Shown piece by piece: positions 47,839-57,127 of a stretch of 64,000 nucleotides of DNA. A program made the position numbers and the translations under genes. The stretch's first letter is position 1, and each line of letters starts with the position of its first letter. The notes under the pieces were generated by a model that had not been told where the DNA came from, ran no database searches, and was given only the letters and a program-made list of their open reading frames with translations. The stretch lies in NCBI RefSeq assembly GCF_001043055.1, contig NZ_JYLF01000007.1, forward strand, positions 1-64,000, written 5' to 3'. Origin of the DNA: Pseudomonas weihenstephanensis. Lineage in GTDB: Bacteria > Pseudomonadota > Gammaproteobacteria > Pseudomonadales > Pseudomonadaceae.

Positions 47839-48648
47839 TTATGCCGGCAATTTGAAAGCGATGGTCTGGGTTGCAAAACCTTCAATGGGTGTATCCCCAC
47901 GTTTGGCCGGGACAAACTTCCAGTTGCGCACGGCGGTGACGGCGGCTTCATCCAGCGCTTGCTTGCCGCTGGACTTGGTCACCTCGACCGTTCCGGCGCG
48001 GCCGTTGGGCAGCACCTTGATGCGCAACACCACCGTGCCTTCCCAACTGCGGCGCAGGGCCAGCGACGGGTATTCGGGTGGCGGGTTGCCGAGGCTGGCC
48101 AGGCCTGACACCGCGGCGGTTTCCTTGACCGGGCCAGGCGCTGCCGCAGGGGCCGCCGGCGCTGTTGGCACTGTTGGCGCAGTAGGAGCGGCAGGGGCTG
48201 GGGGCGCAGGTTTGACCGGCTGTGGTTTTGGCACAGGTTTAGGCTTGACCACCGGCTTGGGCTTTTCGATCGGCTTGGGTTTTTCTACTGGTTTGGGCGG
48301 CTCCTTGACCGCGTCTTCATCCTCCTGAGGCACTTCAGGCTCGGGCGGCGGGGGTGGCGGTGGCGGCTCTTCCACAGGCGGTGCAGGAGGGGCCGGGCTG
48401 GTAAGCTCGACGGTCATTTCCGGAATTTCGGGCGGGGTGATCACAGGTTCTGCTTGGGCTTGCTGGAACACCCACCAGGCACCGGCATGCAACAGCGCTG
48501 CCACGCCGATTAGCAGCAACACGCGCGGCGCACTCAACCCGCCGGGCGTTGAGGTGTTGGGCACATGGGGAATATGCGTCCATTGCTGCACACGCTCAGC
48601 GTCGAGTGGCGGCGCGGGCCGCGCTTTGTTCTTTACCTCGTCACTCAT
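47839..48648 (-). CDS. tonB: TonB energy transducer
   Basis: 269 residues. A single membrane anchor lies at about 45-65 (LLLIGVAALLHAGAWWVFQQ), then a long proline-rich stretch with PPPPPP and repeated KP units (EKPKPIEKPKPVVKPKPVPKPQP) that spans the periplasm, and the C-terminal TonB domain with NPPPEYPSLALRRSWEG and GTVEVTKSSGKQALDEAAV. A gaggga site precedes the ATG. As first gene of the operon it is likely dedicated to the receptor encoded downstream. Confidence 0.95.
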   Translation of the reverse strand: MSDEVKNKARPAPPLDAERVQQWTHIPHVPNTSTPGGLSAPRVLLLIGVAALLHAGAWWVFQQAQAEPVITPPEIPEMTVELTSPAPPAPPVEEPPPPPPPPEPEVPQEDEDAVKEPPKPVEKPKPIEKPKPVVKPKPVPKPQPVKPAPPAPAAPTAPTVPTAPAAPAAAPGPVKETAAVSGLASLGNPPPEYPSLALRRSWEGTVVLRIKVLPNGRAGTVEVTKSSGKQALDEAAVTAVRNWKFVPAKRGDTPIEGFATQTIAFKLPA

Positions 48649-48739
48649 TAAGAGTCCCTCGACTAAAAGAAGGGCAATAAGGCTCCGTTCGCCCTTGCAT
48701 GCAGGGACGACAACTGTCTTTAAAACGGTGATCTGCCAA

Positions 48740-48775
48740 TCATGTCGATCCGTGATACTTCGCGGATCGACATGA
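48740..48775. promoter_or_regulatory. Perfect 13-bp inverted repeat upstream of tonB
   Basis: tcatgtcgatccg (48740-48752) and cggatcgacatga (48763-48775) are exact complements around a 10-nt loop, about 90 bp before the tonB start. It has no T-run toward tonB, so an operator or an RNA hairpin are both possible. Confidence 0.45.
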
Positions 48776-48911
48776 CTTAAGGGCTAATGGGATAAGACGT
48801 CATACAAACTCCTTGGTGCACGCCAACGCCAGTCATGACGCGTTATTTTTAGAACGTTAAATCCATTTCAATTTATTACTAGCAATGGCTATGCCAACAG
48901 TGAAGTTTAAG

Positions 48912-48955
48912 AAGGCTGGCGCCCCATTCATTGAACAATGCGCCAGCCTTTTAAT
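48912..48955. terminator. Strong orphan terminator-like hairpin
   Basis: Perfect 11-bp stem aaggctggcgc (48912-48922) / gcgccagcctt (48940-48950) followed by ttaataaaaa. On the plus strand no annotated gene lies before it, which hints at an unannotated transcript starting in the tonB upstream region; alternatively it ends the remnant gene on the minus strand. Confidence 0.6.
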
Positions 48956-49145
48956 AAAAAGTACAGGAGCAAACCTTAAGACTTCTGCACAACTCGCCTC
49001 GGTTTAACCCGGCGAACTGCAAAAGACATACGCACACTTAATTAACATTGTTAGACAATCATACGAGCGGCTTAAGGGGGGTTGTTTAATGCACCAAAGT
49101 GACCAGTTGCTGTATGAAATGAGTGCACTTTTATGCGCGTGATAA

Positions 49146-49589
49146 TTACAGCGTGAGCGTCAATGCACTGAAGAGTGCGCCGGGCATTACATAACGGCTG
49201 ACCTCGCGGCGTTCATAGGTGCTTGTCGTAGTGAATAACGTCTGTTCTCGGGTCAGGGTCAGCAAGTTGGAACCCGGCATGCTGTACAGCGTGACATCCC
49301 GGTGAGGCGCGCGGCGCTTTGATCCGAGGAGTTCAGGTACCACAGATTACTGATGTACAGCGCCGTGCCGAGTGCGTTCAGCACCTCGTCATCGAGTAAG
49401 TCGCCAGGTTAGATGTTCGTCGCTGATAGGGGGTGGCTCGATGATATTTCGGGTCACGGCCATGTGGTGCGTGTGCTGCTCTACCAGGCGTAACGACAAA
49501 AAATTGGAGGCGTGTGCATAGCGCTGCATGAACTGTCGTAAAGACGACTGTGCGTCAGTCATGAATCTAATGTTCTTGTAGTTAATCAC
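49146..49589 (-). pseudogene. Frameshifted remnant of an unidentified gene
   Basis: Two minus-strand open segments (49589-49389 and 49343-49146) are joined by a third frame in between that reads sensibly (GDLLDDEVLNALGTALYISN, then LWYLNSSDQS). Stepping through three frames gives a continuous, protein-like sequence from MTDAQSSLRQFMQRYAHASN to a final SALTLTL, which suggests one gene broken by at least two frameshifts. I do not recognise the family. Confidence 0.45.
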
Positions 49590-49824
49590 CCTGCGGTACA
49601 GAGACGCGCGTAAGGAAACCGAGTACGCAGGGAGTCATTGATTAAAGGCCGGTAATAAGAAGATCGAGCAAGTCTGGCCATCTAAAAGAGCAAGATGTGC
49701 GCCAATAAGTGGTGCCTTAGTGCACGTTTCATGTGGCAAGAATCATTAAGAATGAGGGCGCTGTGCTTTCACGTGCTATCGCCTCTCGATAGCGCGTGAA
49801 ATAAGAGGGCGCGAGGTTTAACGT
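49590..49824. other. Non-coding stretch downstream of the ABC exporter gene
   Basis: No gene visible apart from the hairpin at 49768-49800. The base composition is A/T rich compared with the neighbouring genes. Confidence 0.5.
49768..49800 (-). terminator. Hairpin downstream of the ABC exporter gene
   Basis: 14-bp arms ttcacgtgctatcg/cgatagcgcgtgaa with one wobble pair and a 5-nt loop, 25 bp past the stop of the minus-strand ABC gene. No strong T-run. Confidence 0.55.
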
Positions 49825-51648
49825 TCATGACTCTTGAGTCACTAAGTTGTCCTGTACTTGATCGTCAGTTTCACTGAGAAGTCCATCCGTCTGGCGTTGC
49901 CATAATCCGAAATACAAGCCACGGCGTTCAAGGAGTTGCCCGTGGGTGCCGTCTTCAATGATCTGACCTTTGTCCAGTACGACAATACGGTCCAGGTGCG
50001 CGATGGTGGACAGGCGATGGGCGACAACCAGCACGGTTTTGTCCGACATGATGTCGTCGAGGCTGCCTTGAATCAGGCTCTCGGTTTCTGAATCGAGGCT
50101 TGCCGTGGCTTCGTCGAGCACCATGATCGGTGCGTTTTTCAACAGTGCGCGGGCGATGGCGATGCGCTGGCGTTGTCCTCCTGACAGTTTGACCCCGCGC
50201 TCGCCGATCAACGCGTCATAACCCTCAGGCATTTGCAGGATGAATTCGTGGGCGTGGGCGCGTTTGGCCGCGAGGATGATGTGCGACTCGCTGGCGTGCA
50301 CGTCGCCATAGCCAATGTTTTCGCGCAGTGAACGGTGAAACAGGCCCGGCTCTTGGGGGATGAGCGCGATGTGTGTGTGCAGCGATTGTTGGGTCATGTG
50401 TTGAATGTCCAGACCATCGACTTCGATCTTGCCGCTCTGTGGATCGTATGAGCGCAGCAGCAGGTTGAGTAACGTCGATTTACCCGAGCCCGAAAACCCG
50501 ACAATGCCCACGCGTTGCCCGGCGCGAATGTCCAGATTGAAGTGTTTGAAAATTGGTTTGTCGGGGCTGTAGCCGAAATTCACATCACGAAAGTGAATCG
50601 AGCCTTTCTCGATGCGGGCAGCTTGCGCGCCGTGCTGATCCGGCATTTCGTGGGGTTGCAGCAGCGTATTGATGCTGTTTTCGATGTTGCCGATGAACTC
50701 GAAGAAATGCATGAACTGCATGCTCAGAAAGCTGCACTGCGCCACGATCATCAAACCCAGTGTGGCGACCATCACCAGTTGCCCGACATCGATTTTGCCC
50801 AAGTGCCACAGGTACAAGGCCAAGGCGACCAAACCCACGCGCAACACGATGGACAGGCTGTCTTGCAGCAGGCGGATTTTCTCCTGATAAAAGAAGGAGC
50901 GCTGGGCTGCCTGTTTCTCTTCTGTCTGGTAACGGGTCAGGTAATCGAGTTCAAACCCCTGACGGGCGAACAGGCGGATGCTGCTCAAGTTGCCCACGGC
51001 GTCGACGATTTTGCCGGTGGTCACGCTGCGCGCTTGCGCGTGATTGCCAGCGAGCACCTGGGCTTTGCGCGACAGCACAAACGCCAGCCACGAATAAGCG
51101 CCCACCCACAGCAACAAGCCCAGGCCCAGCCACGGTGATGCCAGGGTCAGCAATACCAGGCTGGTGACCAGCACCACCAGAATCGGCAGCATTTCCACCA
51201 CCAGCGACCAGGTGATTTCCAGCAAACCGATGCTGCCTTCACCGATACGGTGCGCCAGGCTGCCAGCAAAGTGCTCGCTGAAATAACGCGGCGAATGGCG
51301 CTGCAAGTAGGAAAAAAGGTCGCGGATAATGCGTATTTTTTGCTGCGGGCGAACCATGATCATGCACAGCGTAGCGCCGCGTGCGAACAGCATTTGCGCT
51401 ACCGCGAGGCCAAGCAGTAAGCCCAGCGCGGGCAGGCTGGCGTGCCACACGTCAGCCTGATCCCAGGCGCCATCGCTGACGGCACCGGTAATTTGGCCGA
51501 TGGCGTAGGGCATCAGTGTCGCGGTCATGGCAGCCCCAACTTGTAACAGGGCAATGCCCCAATACCAGCCGGGATACAGGCGAATGTAATGCCACACAAA
51601 GGCCCACGGCTGTTTGGGTGGAAGGGTGATAGCGTCAACTTCAGACAT
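49825..51648 (-). CDS. ABC exporter, fused permease and ATPase (MsbA/MDR-like half transporter)
   Basis: 607 residues from the ATG at 51648, supported by an aagg site and by removal of an odd 29-residue extension. The first ~330 residues hold six membrane helices; the rest is one ABC domain with Walker [16 protein letters not shown], signature [16 protein letters not shown], Walker B IMVLDEATASLD and the switch histidine in VVAHRLSTI. Such proteins work as homodimers and export lipids, drugs or peptides. It stands alone, so substrate is unknown. Confidence 0.92.
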   Translation of the reverse strand: MSEVDAITLPPKQPWAFVWHYIRLYPGWYWGIALLQVGAAMTATLMPYAIGQITGAVSDGAWDQADVWHASLPALGLLLGLAVAQMLFARGATLCMIMVRPQQKIRIIRDLFSYLQRHSPRYFSEHFAGSLAHRIGEGSIGLLEITWSLVVEMLPILVVLVTSLVLLTLASPWLGLGLLLWVGAYSWLAFVLSRKAQVLAGNHAQARSVTTGKIVDAVGNLSSIRLFARQGFELDYLTRYQTEEKQAAQRSFFYQEKIRLLQDSLSIVLRVGLVALALYLWHLGKIDVGQLVMVATLGLMIVAQCSFLSMQFMHFFEFIGNIENSINTLLQPHEMPDQHGAQAARIEKGSIHFRDVNFGYSPDKPIFKHFNLDIRAGQRVGIVGFSGSGKSTLLNLLLRSYDPQSGKIEVDGLDIQHMTQQSLHTHIALIPQEPGLFHRSLRENIGYGDVHASESHIILAAKRAHAHEFILQMPEGYDALIGERGVKLSGGQRQRIAIARALLKNAPIMVLDEATASLDSETESLIQGSLDDIMSDKTVLVVAHRLSTIAHLDRIVVLDKGQIIEDGTHGQLLERRGLYFGLWQRQTDGLLSETDDQVQDNLVTQES

Positions 51649-52151
51649 GACGGGCTGCCTTCTTTTTTGGAGCAAAAGGAGTCGCGTTGGCGGCGCGATA
51701 AAAGGCGCAGCCAAAAACGGGCTGAGGGTCAGCAAACAGTGAGTGCGTATCGCTGGCGCCCCGGCATAAACGCGGGCGTCAGCGCAGCGTCAGGCTAAGT
51801 GTCGGTGCCCGGACACGAATGCCATACCGGCAGACGCAAGGCGACAAACAGGGCGGGGGAAGGGGCGGTGGTTGAAACTGTGCACGCATCCGACATCGTT
51901 CATATTCCTTTATAACAGCCGCTTATTGACGTGACTTTTGGTCCGTCATTGCACCGAATGTGGACGGCGTTACCGTCCGTGTTCGCAATGGGTGCGGGTT
52001 GCGCACGCGGGAGGGGTCATTCCAGCCGAATAATTGCGAACGCGGATTTACAAGAAAAAAGTGTGCCAGTTTGTGTCAAAGGAAATGTAAAGATGCAGCG
52101 CGGCTGATCGTAGCCGCGCATGACGGTTGGCGCCGACCCGCTGTTGCAGTG
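51649..52151. other. Intergenic region between histidine kinase and ABC exporter genes
   Basis: 503 bp with no supported gene. It must contain the ABC exporter promoter near the right of that gene and the 3' end of the kinase transcript. No clear terminator or operator was seen. Confidence 0.5.
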
Positions 52152-53540
52152 TTACCCCACGCTGATCAGGCTCTGGCGGCAATGCAGGGTCAGCCGGGCA
52201 CCACCGCTTTCGCGGTTATCCACCTCCAGGCTGAAACCGTGCAGGTTGACGATGGCAGCCACAATCGACAGGCCAAGGCCAAAGCCGCCATGTTTGTCGT
52301 CACTGCGGTAAAAGCGCTGGAACACCGCCTCACGTTCTGCTTCTGGAATGCCGGGGCCGGTATCGAGCACTTCAATGCGCGGGCTGGCGTCATCGTTGAC
52401 CGCGCGCAGAATCACTTGACCACCCGGCGGGGTGAATTTGATCGAATTGCTGAGTAAGTTGGCCAGCGCTTCAAATAACAATGCGCGGTCGCCGGTCAGG
52501 CCGGGCAGGCTGGCAGGCACGTCCAGCAGCAGCGTCACCTGGCCTTCTTCGGCCAGCGGCAAGTAAAAGTCATACAGCTCTTGCAGCAAGGGCAGTGGGT
52601 CTAGTTGCACAAAACCTGAGCGCCGCTGATGGTCTTCCAGTTCTGAAATGCGTAACAACCCGCGAAAGCGCGCCATCAACGTATCGGTTTCAGCGATCAC
52701 CTGATCCATTTGCAACGCTTGGGGTGAGCCTTCGGGCGCCTGCTGTTGAATGCGGTACAGTTGCGCACGCAGCCGGGTCAGCGGGGTGCGCAAATCATGC
52801 GCGATGTTGTCACACACCCCTTTGACTTCATGCATCAGCCGCTCAATGCGGTCGAGCATGGCGTTGACGATGGCCGCCAGCATGTCCAGCTCGTCACGCC
52901 GGTTCGACAGCGGCAACCGATAAGTCAGATCACCCGCCACGATGGCTTCGGCACTGGCCTGGATGGCTCGGATGCGTTGCAAGGGCCGACGCCTGAGCAA
53001 ATGCCAGCCCGCGATGCCGGGCAGAATGGTCAGTGACAATCCCCAAAACAAGGCATGCAAAATGATCCGCGTCACCGCGAACAATGAGCCGTTGTCGCGC
53101 ACCAGCACCAGCCAGCGGCCATCGTTGGTCTGGGTGGCGACGGCGTCGCAGCTGTCTTGCGGCAGGTTGGGATCGTCGGCGTCGATGCAGGTGCGCAGCT
53201 CGTGGATCTGGCCATCGAGCGGCAGGTCATCAGGGATGACTTGAATCGGACCGCTGAGGGGGCGGTGTTGCGCATCGAACAGTCCATAGGCATCAACTGT
53301 TCGCATATCGAACGTCAGGCTGGTGGCCAGCGCTTCATCCAGTTGCTCACCTTCAAAGCGCGAGAACAGGTGCTGGCGCTGCATCAAGGAGTGCTTGGCC
53401 AGATTAGCGAGGTAGTGCGACACCTCGTAATACAGCACGCCCATCAGGATGCAGCTCCAGGCCACGAACAGAAAACTGTACAGCGCCAGCAAGCGACTGC
53501 TGGAAGAACGCCAGCCCTTAGAGGGGTTCGGCAATGACAT
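52152..53540 (-). CDS. Membrane sensor histidine kinase (HAMP-HisKA-HATPase)
   Basis: 462 residues: first membrane helix (LLALYSFLFVAWSCILMGVLYY, about 18-39), periplasmic sensor (40-155) with two cysteines (CIDADDPNLPQDSC) that could form a disulfide, second helix (160-180), HAMP linker, phospho-acceptor H248 in NIAHDLRTPLTRLRAQ, and ATPase boxes LLSNSIKFTPPGG, DTGPGIPEAE and GFGLGLSIV. It overlaps the response regulator gene by 23 bp, marking a cognate pair. The signal is unknown. Confidence 0.93.
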   Translation of the reverse strand: MSLPNPSKGWRSSSSRLLALYSFLFVAWSCILMGVLYYEVSHYLANLAKHSLMQRQHLFSRFEGEQLDEALATSLTFDMRTVDAYGLFDAQHRPLSGPIQVIPDDLPLDGQIHELRTCIDADDPNLPQDSCDAVATQTNDGRWLVLVRDNGSLFAVTRIILHALFWGLSLTILPGIAGWHLLRRRPLQRIRAIQASAEAIVAGDLTYRLPLSNRRDELDMLAAIVNAMLDRIERLMHEVKGVCDNIAHDLRTPLTRLRAQLYRIQQQAPEGSPQALQMDQVIAETDTLMARFRGLLRISELEDHQRRSGFVQLDPLPLLQELYDFYLPLAEEGQVTLLLDVPASLPGLTGDRALLFEALANLLSNSIKFTPPGGQVILRAVNDDASPRIEVLDTGPGIPEAEREAVFQRFYRSDDKHGGFGLGLSIVAAIVNLHGFSLEVDNRESGGARLTLHCRQSLISVG

Positions 53541-54201
53541 AACCCGAGCCTCGAACGGTGCGAATCAGGGGCACCTGGCCCGGCGGATCGATTTTTTTGC
53601 GCAGACGGCCAATGTGCACGTCGATCAGGTTGGTGCCGGGATCAAAGTGATAACCCCACACTTCTTCGAAAATCATCATGCGCGAGAGGATTTGCCCGGT
53701 GTTGCGCATCAAAAACTCAAGCAGTTTGTATTCCGTGGGCAGCAGGCTGAGTTGTTGCTCGGCGCGGCTGGCTTCACGGGTGATCAGGTTGAGTTCCAGA
53801 TCGGCGACGCGCAGGGACGTTTCGTATTTGTCGGCCGGGCTTTTGCGTCGCAACAACACTTCAACCCTGGCGGCCATTTCGTCGCTGGCGAACGGTTTGG
53901 TCAGGTAATCGTCGCCACCGGCCCGCAACCCGCGCACACGTTCGTCGACATCGGACAGGGCGCTGATCATCAAGATTGGGGTGCTGACACCAATGGTGCG
54001 CAAGGTGGTGACAATCGCCAACCCGTCCAGCTCGGGAAGCATACGGTCGAGGGTGATCAGGTCGTAATCGCCACTTACAGCGCGCACCAGGCCTTCACGG
54101 CCGTTGTCGACCCAATCGACCTCCAGGCCGTGGCTGCTCAGTTCAGCCACGATTTCTTTCGCCGTTACGGCATCGTCTTCAATGGTCAAAATGCGGGTCA
54201 T
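53518..54201 (-). CDS. OmpR-family response regulator
   Basis: 227 residues from the ATG at 54201. The receiver has D52 in LITLDRMLPELDG and the switch lysine in YLTKPFASDEM; the C-terminal winged helix has LLPTEYKLLEFLMRN and LIDVHIGRLRKKID, RTVRGSGYVI. It is first in the pair with the histidine kinase. Possible targets include the neighbouring efflux genes, but this is only proximity. Confidence 0.94.
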   Translation of the reverse strand: MTRILTIEDDAVTAKEIVAELSSHGLEVDWVDNGREGLVRAVSGDYDLITLDRMLPELDGLAIVTTLRTIGVSTPILMISALSDVDERVRGLRAGGDDYLTKPFASDEMAARVEVLLRRKSPADKYETSLRVADLELNLITREASRAEQQLSLLPTEYKLLEFLMRNTGQILSRMMIFEEVWGYHFDPGTNLIDVHIGRLRKKIDPPGQVPLIRTVRGSGYVIAEPL

Positions 54202-54333
54202 ACCGTCACCTGATAAGCCTTCACAGCGGTGAGCACATTTTGCCCACAAAAAGCTGAAACGTTTCTTAATAATTCTTCATGTTCAGCTTCGCGGCAGGTA
54301 TGTCGGCGCGATGGTTGACCCGCACAGCGTCTT

Positions 54334-55869
54334 TTAAAGCGGGCGCGTGATCAGCGTCATCTGTGGAATCGGCTTGCGCATCAGGGTGCCTACCACCAGC
54401 GCGCCGAGCAATCCCAGCCAACCGGCGACCCACAACACCACGCTGAACCCGCTGACAAACGCCTGCGTCGCCAGCGTCTGAACCTGTGGCTGCACAGCAT
54501 CGGGCAGTTGGCTCAAGGCCCCGGTCATGTCCCCGGCAGCGACTCGCGAGGCAATAAAGTGGGTTTGCCCCACCCATTGCGACGCGTCCACTTTCAAGCT
54601 GGCATGCAGGTTTTGCTCGGTGTGTCCGCCCAGTAATGCCCCCAACACGCCGATCGCCAACACGATGGCGCTGAAGCGCATGGTGGTGCTCATGCCTGAC
54701 GCCATGCCCACCCGGTCGCGCGGTACACAGGCCATGATGTTTTTTTGCGTATCGCCATTGAGTAGGCCTGCTCCGGCGCCAGTCACCGCGGTGGTCAGCG
54801 CGAAACTCAAATACCCGCCGTGCTCCACCGCCCAGGCGCTCAGCAGGTTGCCGCAGCCCACCAGCGTCAAACCCGCTGCCATCATCGTGGCGGGGCTGTA
54901 ACGTGAGGCCAGGCGGGCGCCAATGCGCGGGCAAATCAACATGGTCAGGGCAAAGGGCAGCATGCCCAAGCCTGACAGGACGGCACTGAACCCCAAGCCG
55001 TTTTGCAGGTAGAACGGCAGCAGGGTCATCATCACTTGGGCACAACCGGCGTAGGCGAACATGCCAAGCAAAGCGCCGATAAAGCGCGGATGACGGAACA
55101 GTTGCAGGTCAATCATCGGGCGCTTTTGCAGGGACTCAACCAACACAAAGACGCCCAGTAGCATCAGCCCGCCGAACATCCGGGCGTAGGTCAGCGGGCT
55201 GTTCCAGCCAATGCGGTTGGCTTCAATCAGGCCCCAGATCAGGCACACCAGGCTGGCGCTGAAAGCCAGGCTGCCCCACGGGTCGAGGCGCGCAGACTGC
55301 GGGTCGCGGGACTCGGCAATCGCATGGGTAACCAGTGCCATGAGCAACAGGCCCACCGGCAGGTTGAGGTAGAAGATCCAGCGCCACCCCAGGTACTGGG
55401 TGATCAGGCCGCCCAATGTCGGGGCGGCGGTCATGGCCACGCCCATGCAGGCGCCCCAGAATGCCCAGGCTTTGGCCCGCTCCACCTCGTCATGGAACGC
55501 ATGACCAATTGAGGCCAGTGCCGAGGTCAGCAGCAGTGCCGCGCCCACGCCTTTTACCGCACGGGCGATGTCCAGCAGCAGCGTGGTCGGCGCCGCCCCG
55601 CAGCCGATGGAGGCGAGGATGAAAATGCTTAAGCCCCAGAGCAGGGTCTTTTTGCGACCGAAACGATCGGCAATGCTGCCCGCAGGCAGTAGCAGTGCCG
55701 CAAAGGCCAGCATGTAGGCGCTGACCACCCACTCGATATCGACGAAATTGGCGCCTAAATCCTGAGCAATGCTGGGCAGGGTGACGGCGACGATGTTGGT
55801 GTCGAGCACGATCAGTGAACACACCCCTGATGCGGCCAGCAGGGTAAGACGTGGGCTGACGGCTTTCAT
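54334..55869 (-). CDS. DHA2-family MFS drug efflux transporter (14 TM, EmrB-like)
   Basis: 511 residues from the ATG at 55869, which has a gggag site. The DHA2 pattern is LDTNIVAVTLPSIAQDLGA in helix 1 and IEWVVSAYMLAFAALLLPAGSIADRFGRKK across helix 2 and the A motif loop. The length fits 14 helices. It is an inner-membrane proton antiporter for toxic compounds; no membrane-fusion partner adjoins. A divergent LysR regulator 222 bp away probably controls it. Confidence 0.9.
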   Translation of the reverse strand: MKAVSPRLTLLAASGVCSLIVLDTNIVAVTLPSIAQDLGANFVDIEWVVSAYMLAFAALLLPAGSIADRFGRKKTLLWGLSIFILASIGCGAAPTTLLLDIARAVKGVGAALLLTSALASIGHAFHDEVERAKAWAFWGACMGVAMTAAPTLGGLITQYLGWRWIFYLNLPVGLLLMALVTHAIAESRDPQSARLDPWGSLAFSASLVCLIWGLIEANRIGWNSPLTYARMFGGLMLLGVFVLVESLQKRPMIDLQLFRHPRFIGALLGMFAYAGCAQVMMTLLPFYLQNGLGFSAVLSGLGMLPFALTMLICPRIGARLASRYSPATMMAAGLTLVGCGNLLSAWAVEHGGYLSFALTTAVTGAGAGLLNGDTQKNIMACVPRDRVGMASGMSTTMRFSAIVLAIGVLGALLGGHTEQNLHASLKVDASQWVGQTHFIASRVAAGDMTGALSQLPDAVQPQVQTLATQAFVSGFSVVLWVAGWLGLLGALVVGTLMRKPIPQMTLITRPL

Positions 55870-56091
55870 GGCTGTTGCTCCCGGGGGGTGCGGCTCATTG
55901 CGTTGCAGGCAATGCACTGCACACGGGCTGGGGCATGCGCCCCGGCTAACTCACTGCACGGCAATAAAACAGGGGATTTGACGGACATGTGAAGGACTCT
56001 CTAGTGTGACTGTCGGCACAGGGTATCGCTGTGTAACAGAGTGTTTGTTAGCGAATGTGCTGGACTTCATTACCTTTGAGCTAATACGGCT

Positions 56092-56988
56092 ATGGATATA
56101 CGTCATTTCCGCTACTTTCTGGCGGTTGCGCATCAACGCAATTTCACTCGCGCCGCCGAAGTGCTCGGCATCGCGCCGCCGACGTTGAGTCGCCAAGTGC
56201 AAGACCTTGAAACCGAACTGGGGGTTCGCTTGTTCGTCCGCGAGCAGCGCCAGGTCAGCCTCACGCAAGCCGGGCAGGCCTTATTGCCCGAAGCACAGGC
56301 CACGGTGCGCCAATTTGAGCTGGCGCAACGCAACGCCCAGCGTGCAGGGCGCGGCGAGTTGGGGCATATCGAGTTGGGGTATGTGGCGTCGGCGGTGTAT
56401 TCGGGGGTTTTGCAGCGTCAGGTTCAGGGTTTCAGTCGCGAATGCGCCGACGTGAGCCTTACCGTGCGCGAAGCACTGATGCCCGATTTGCCACTGATGG
56501 TGGTCGAAGGTCGTTTCGATGTTGGCTACATACGTTCACCGATGGCGCTGCCAGAAGGTCTGCAAGCCCTGCGCTTGAACGCAGAAGGCTTTGTACTGGC
56601 GCTGGCGGCGGACTCGTGGCTGGCGCGCCTTAAAAGCATCAGCCCCGAACATCTGCAAAACGAGACGTTCGTGCTGCCGGAGCAAATCAGCGGCACCTTG
56701 CAAGTGGCCGCGCAAGGTGGCTATGCCCCCAAGTTGGGGCCGCAACCCGGCGGGTTGGTCGCGGTCATTGCACTGGTATCGTTGCGCCAGGGCGTGGCGG
56801 TGGTGCCAGCGTCCGTGGTGGGGCATATCAGTTTGCCGAGTGTGATTTATCGTCCCATCGACGGCTGTGAAGTGACTTCATGGCTATCCTTGATTCATCG
56901 GCGCTTTGAAAAGTCGGCGGTCGTGGCGCGTTACATTGAGCACGCCAAGCACGACTTCCGGGTAAACGAGGCCGCGTTAAGCCGCTGA
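56092..56988 (+). CDS. LysR-family transcriptional regulator
   Basis: 298 residues. The N-terminal winged HTH reads MDIRHFRYFLAVAHQRNFTRAAEVLGIAPPTLSRQVQDLE; the rest is a periplasmic-binding-like effector domain with GRGELGHIELGYVASAVYS. It is divergent from the DHA2 pump gene, the usual layout for LysR regulators that control the neighbour in response to a substrate of the pump. Confidence 0.93.
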   Translation: MDIRHFRYFLAVAHQRNFTRAAEVLGIAPPTLSRQVQDLETELGVRLFVREQRQVSLTQAGQALLPEAQATVRQFELAQRNAQRAGRGELGHIELGYVASAVYSGVLQRQVQGFSRECADVSLTVREALMPDLPLMVVEGRFDVGYIRSPMALPEGLQALRLNAEGFVLALAADSWLARLKSISPEHLQNETFVLPEQISGTLQVAAQGGYAPKLGPQPGGLVAVIALVSLRQGVAVVPASVVGHISLPSVIYRPIDGCEVTSWLSLIHRRFEKSAVVARYIEHAKHDFRVNEAALSR

Positions 56989-57127
56989 TGACGGATCGAT
57001 CAAAAAGACCTGATTAGGTACTGGCACATAGCCAATGTCTTTGCGTGCGTTTGCTATGGGAACCAGTACAATCGCGCACTTTTCACCGAGCATGGAAGCA
57101 GTTCGGCAAACGCTCACGAGAAGGCCC

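Larger units (their letters stand above)
48649..49145. other. Upstream region of the tonB operon
   Basis: About 500 bp with no supported gene. It contains two strong inverted repeats listed separately. I found no clear Fur box, so iron control of the operon is not evident from sequence. Confidence 0.55.

Noticed and set aside
54266..55045. 259-codon frame within the DHA2 gene, same strand
   Set aside because: Rich in C, H, R and G in a way typical of a shifted reading of a membrane protein gene; the DHA2 frame is clearly real.
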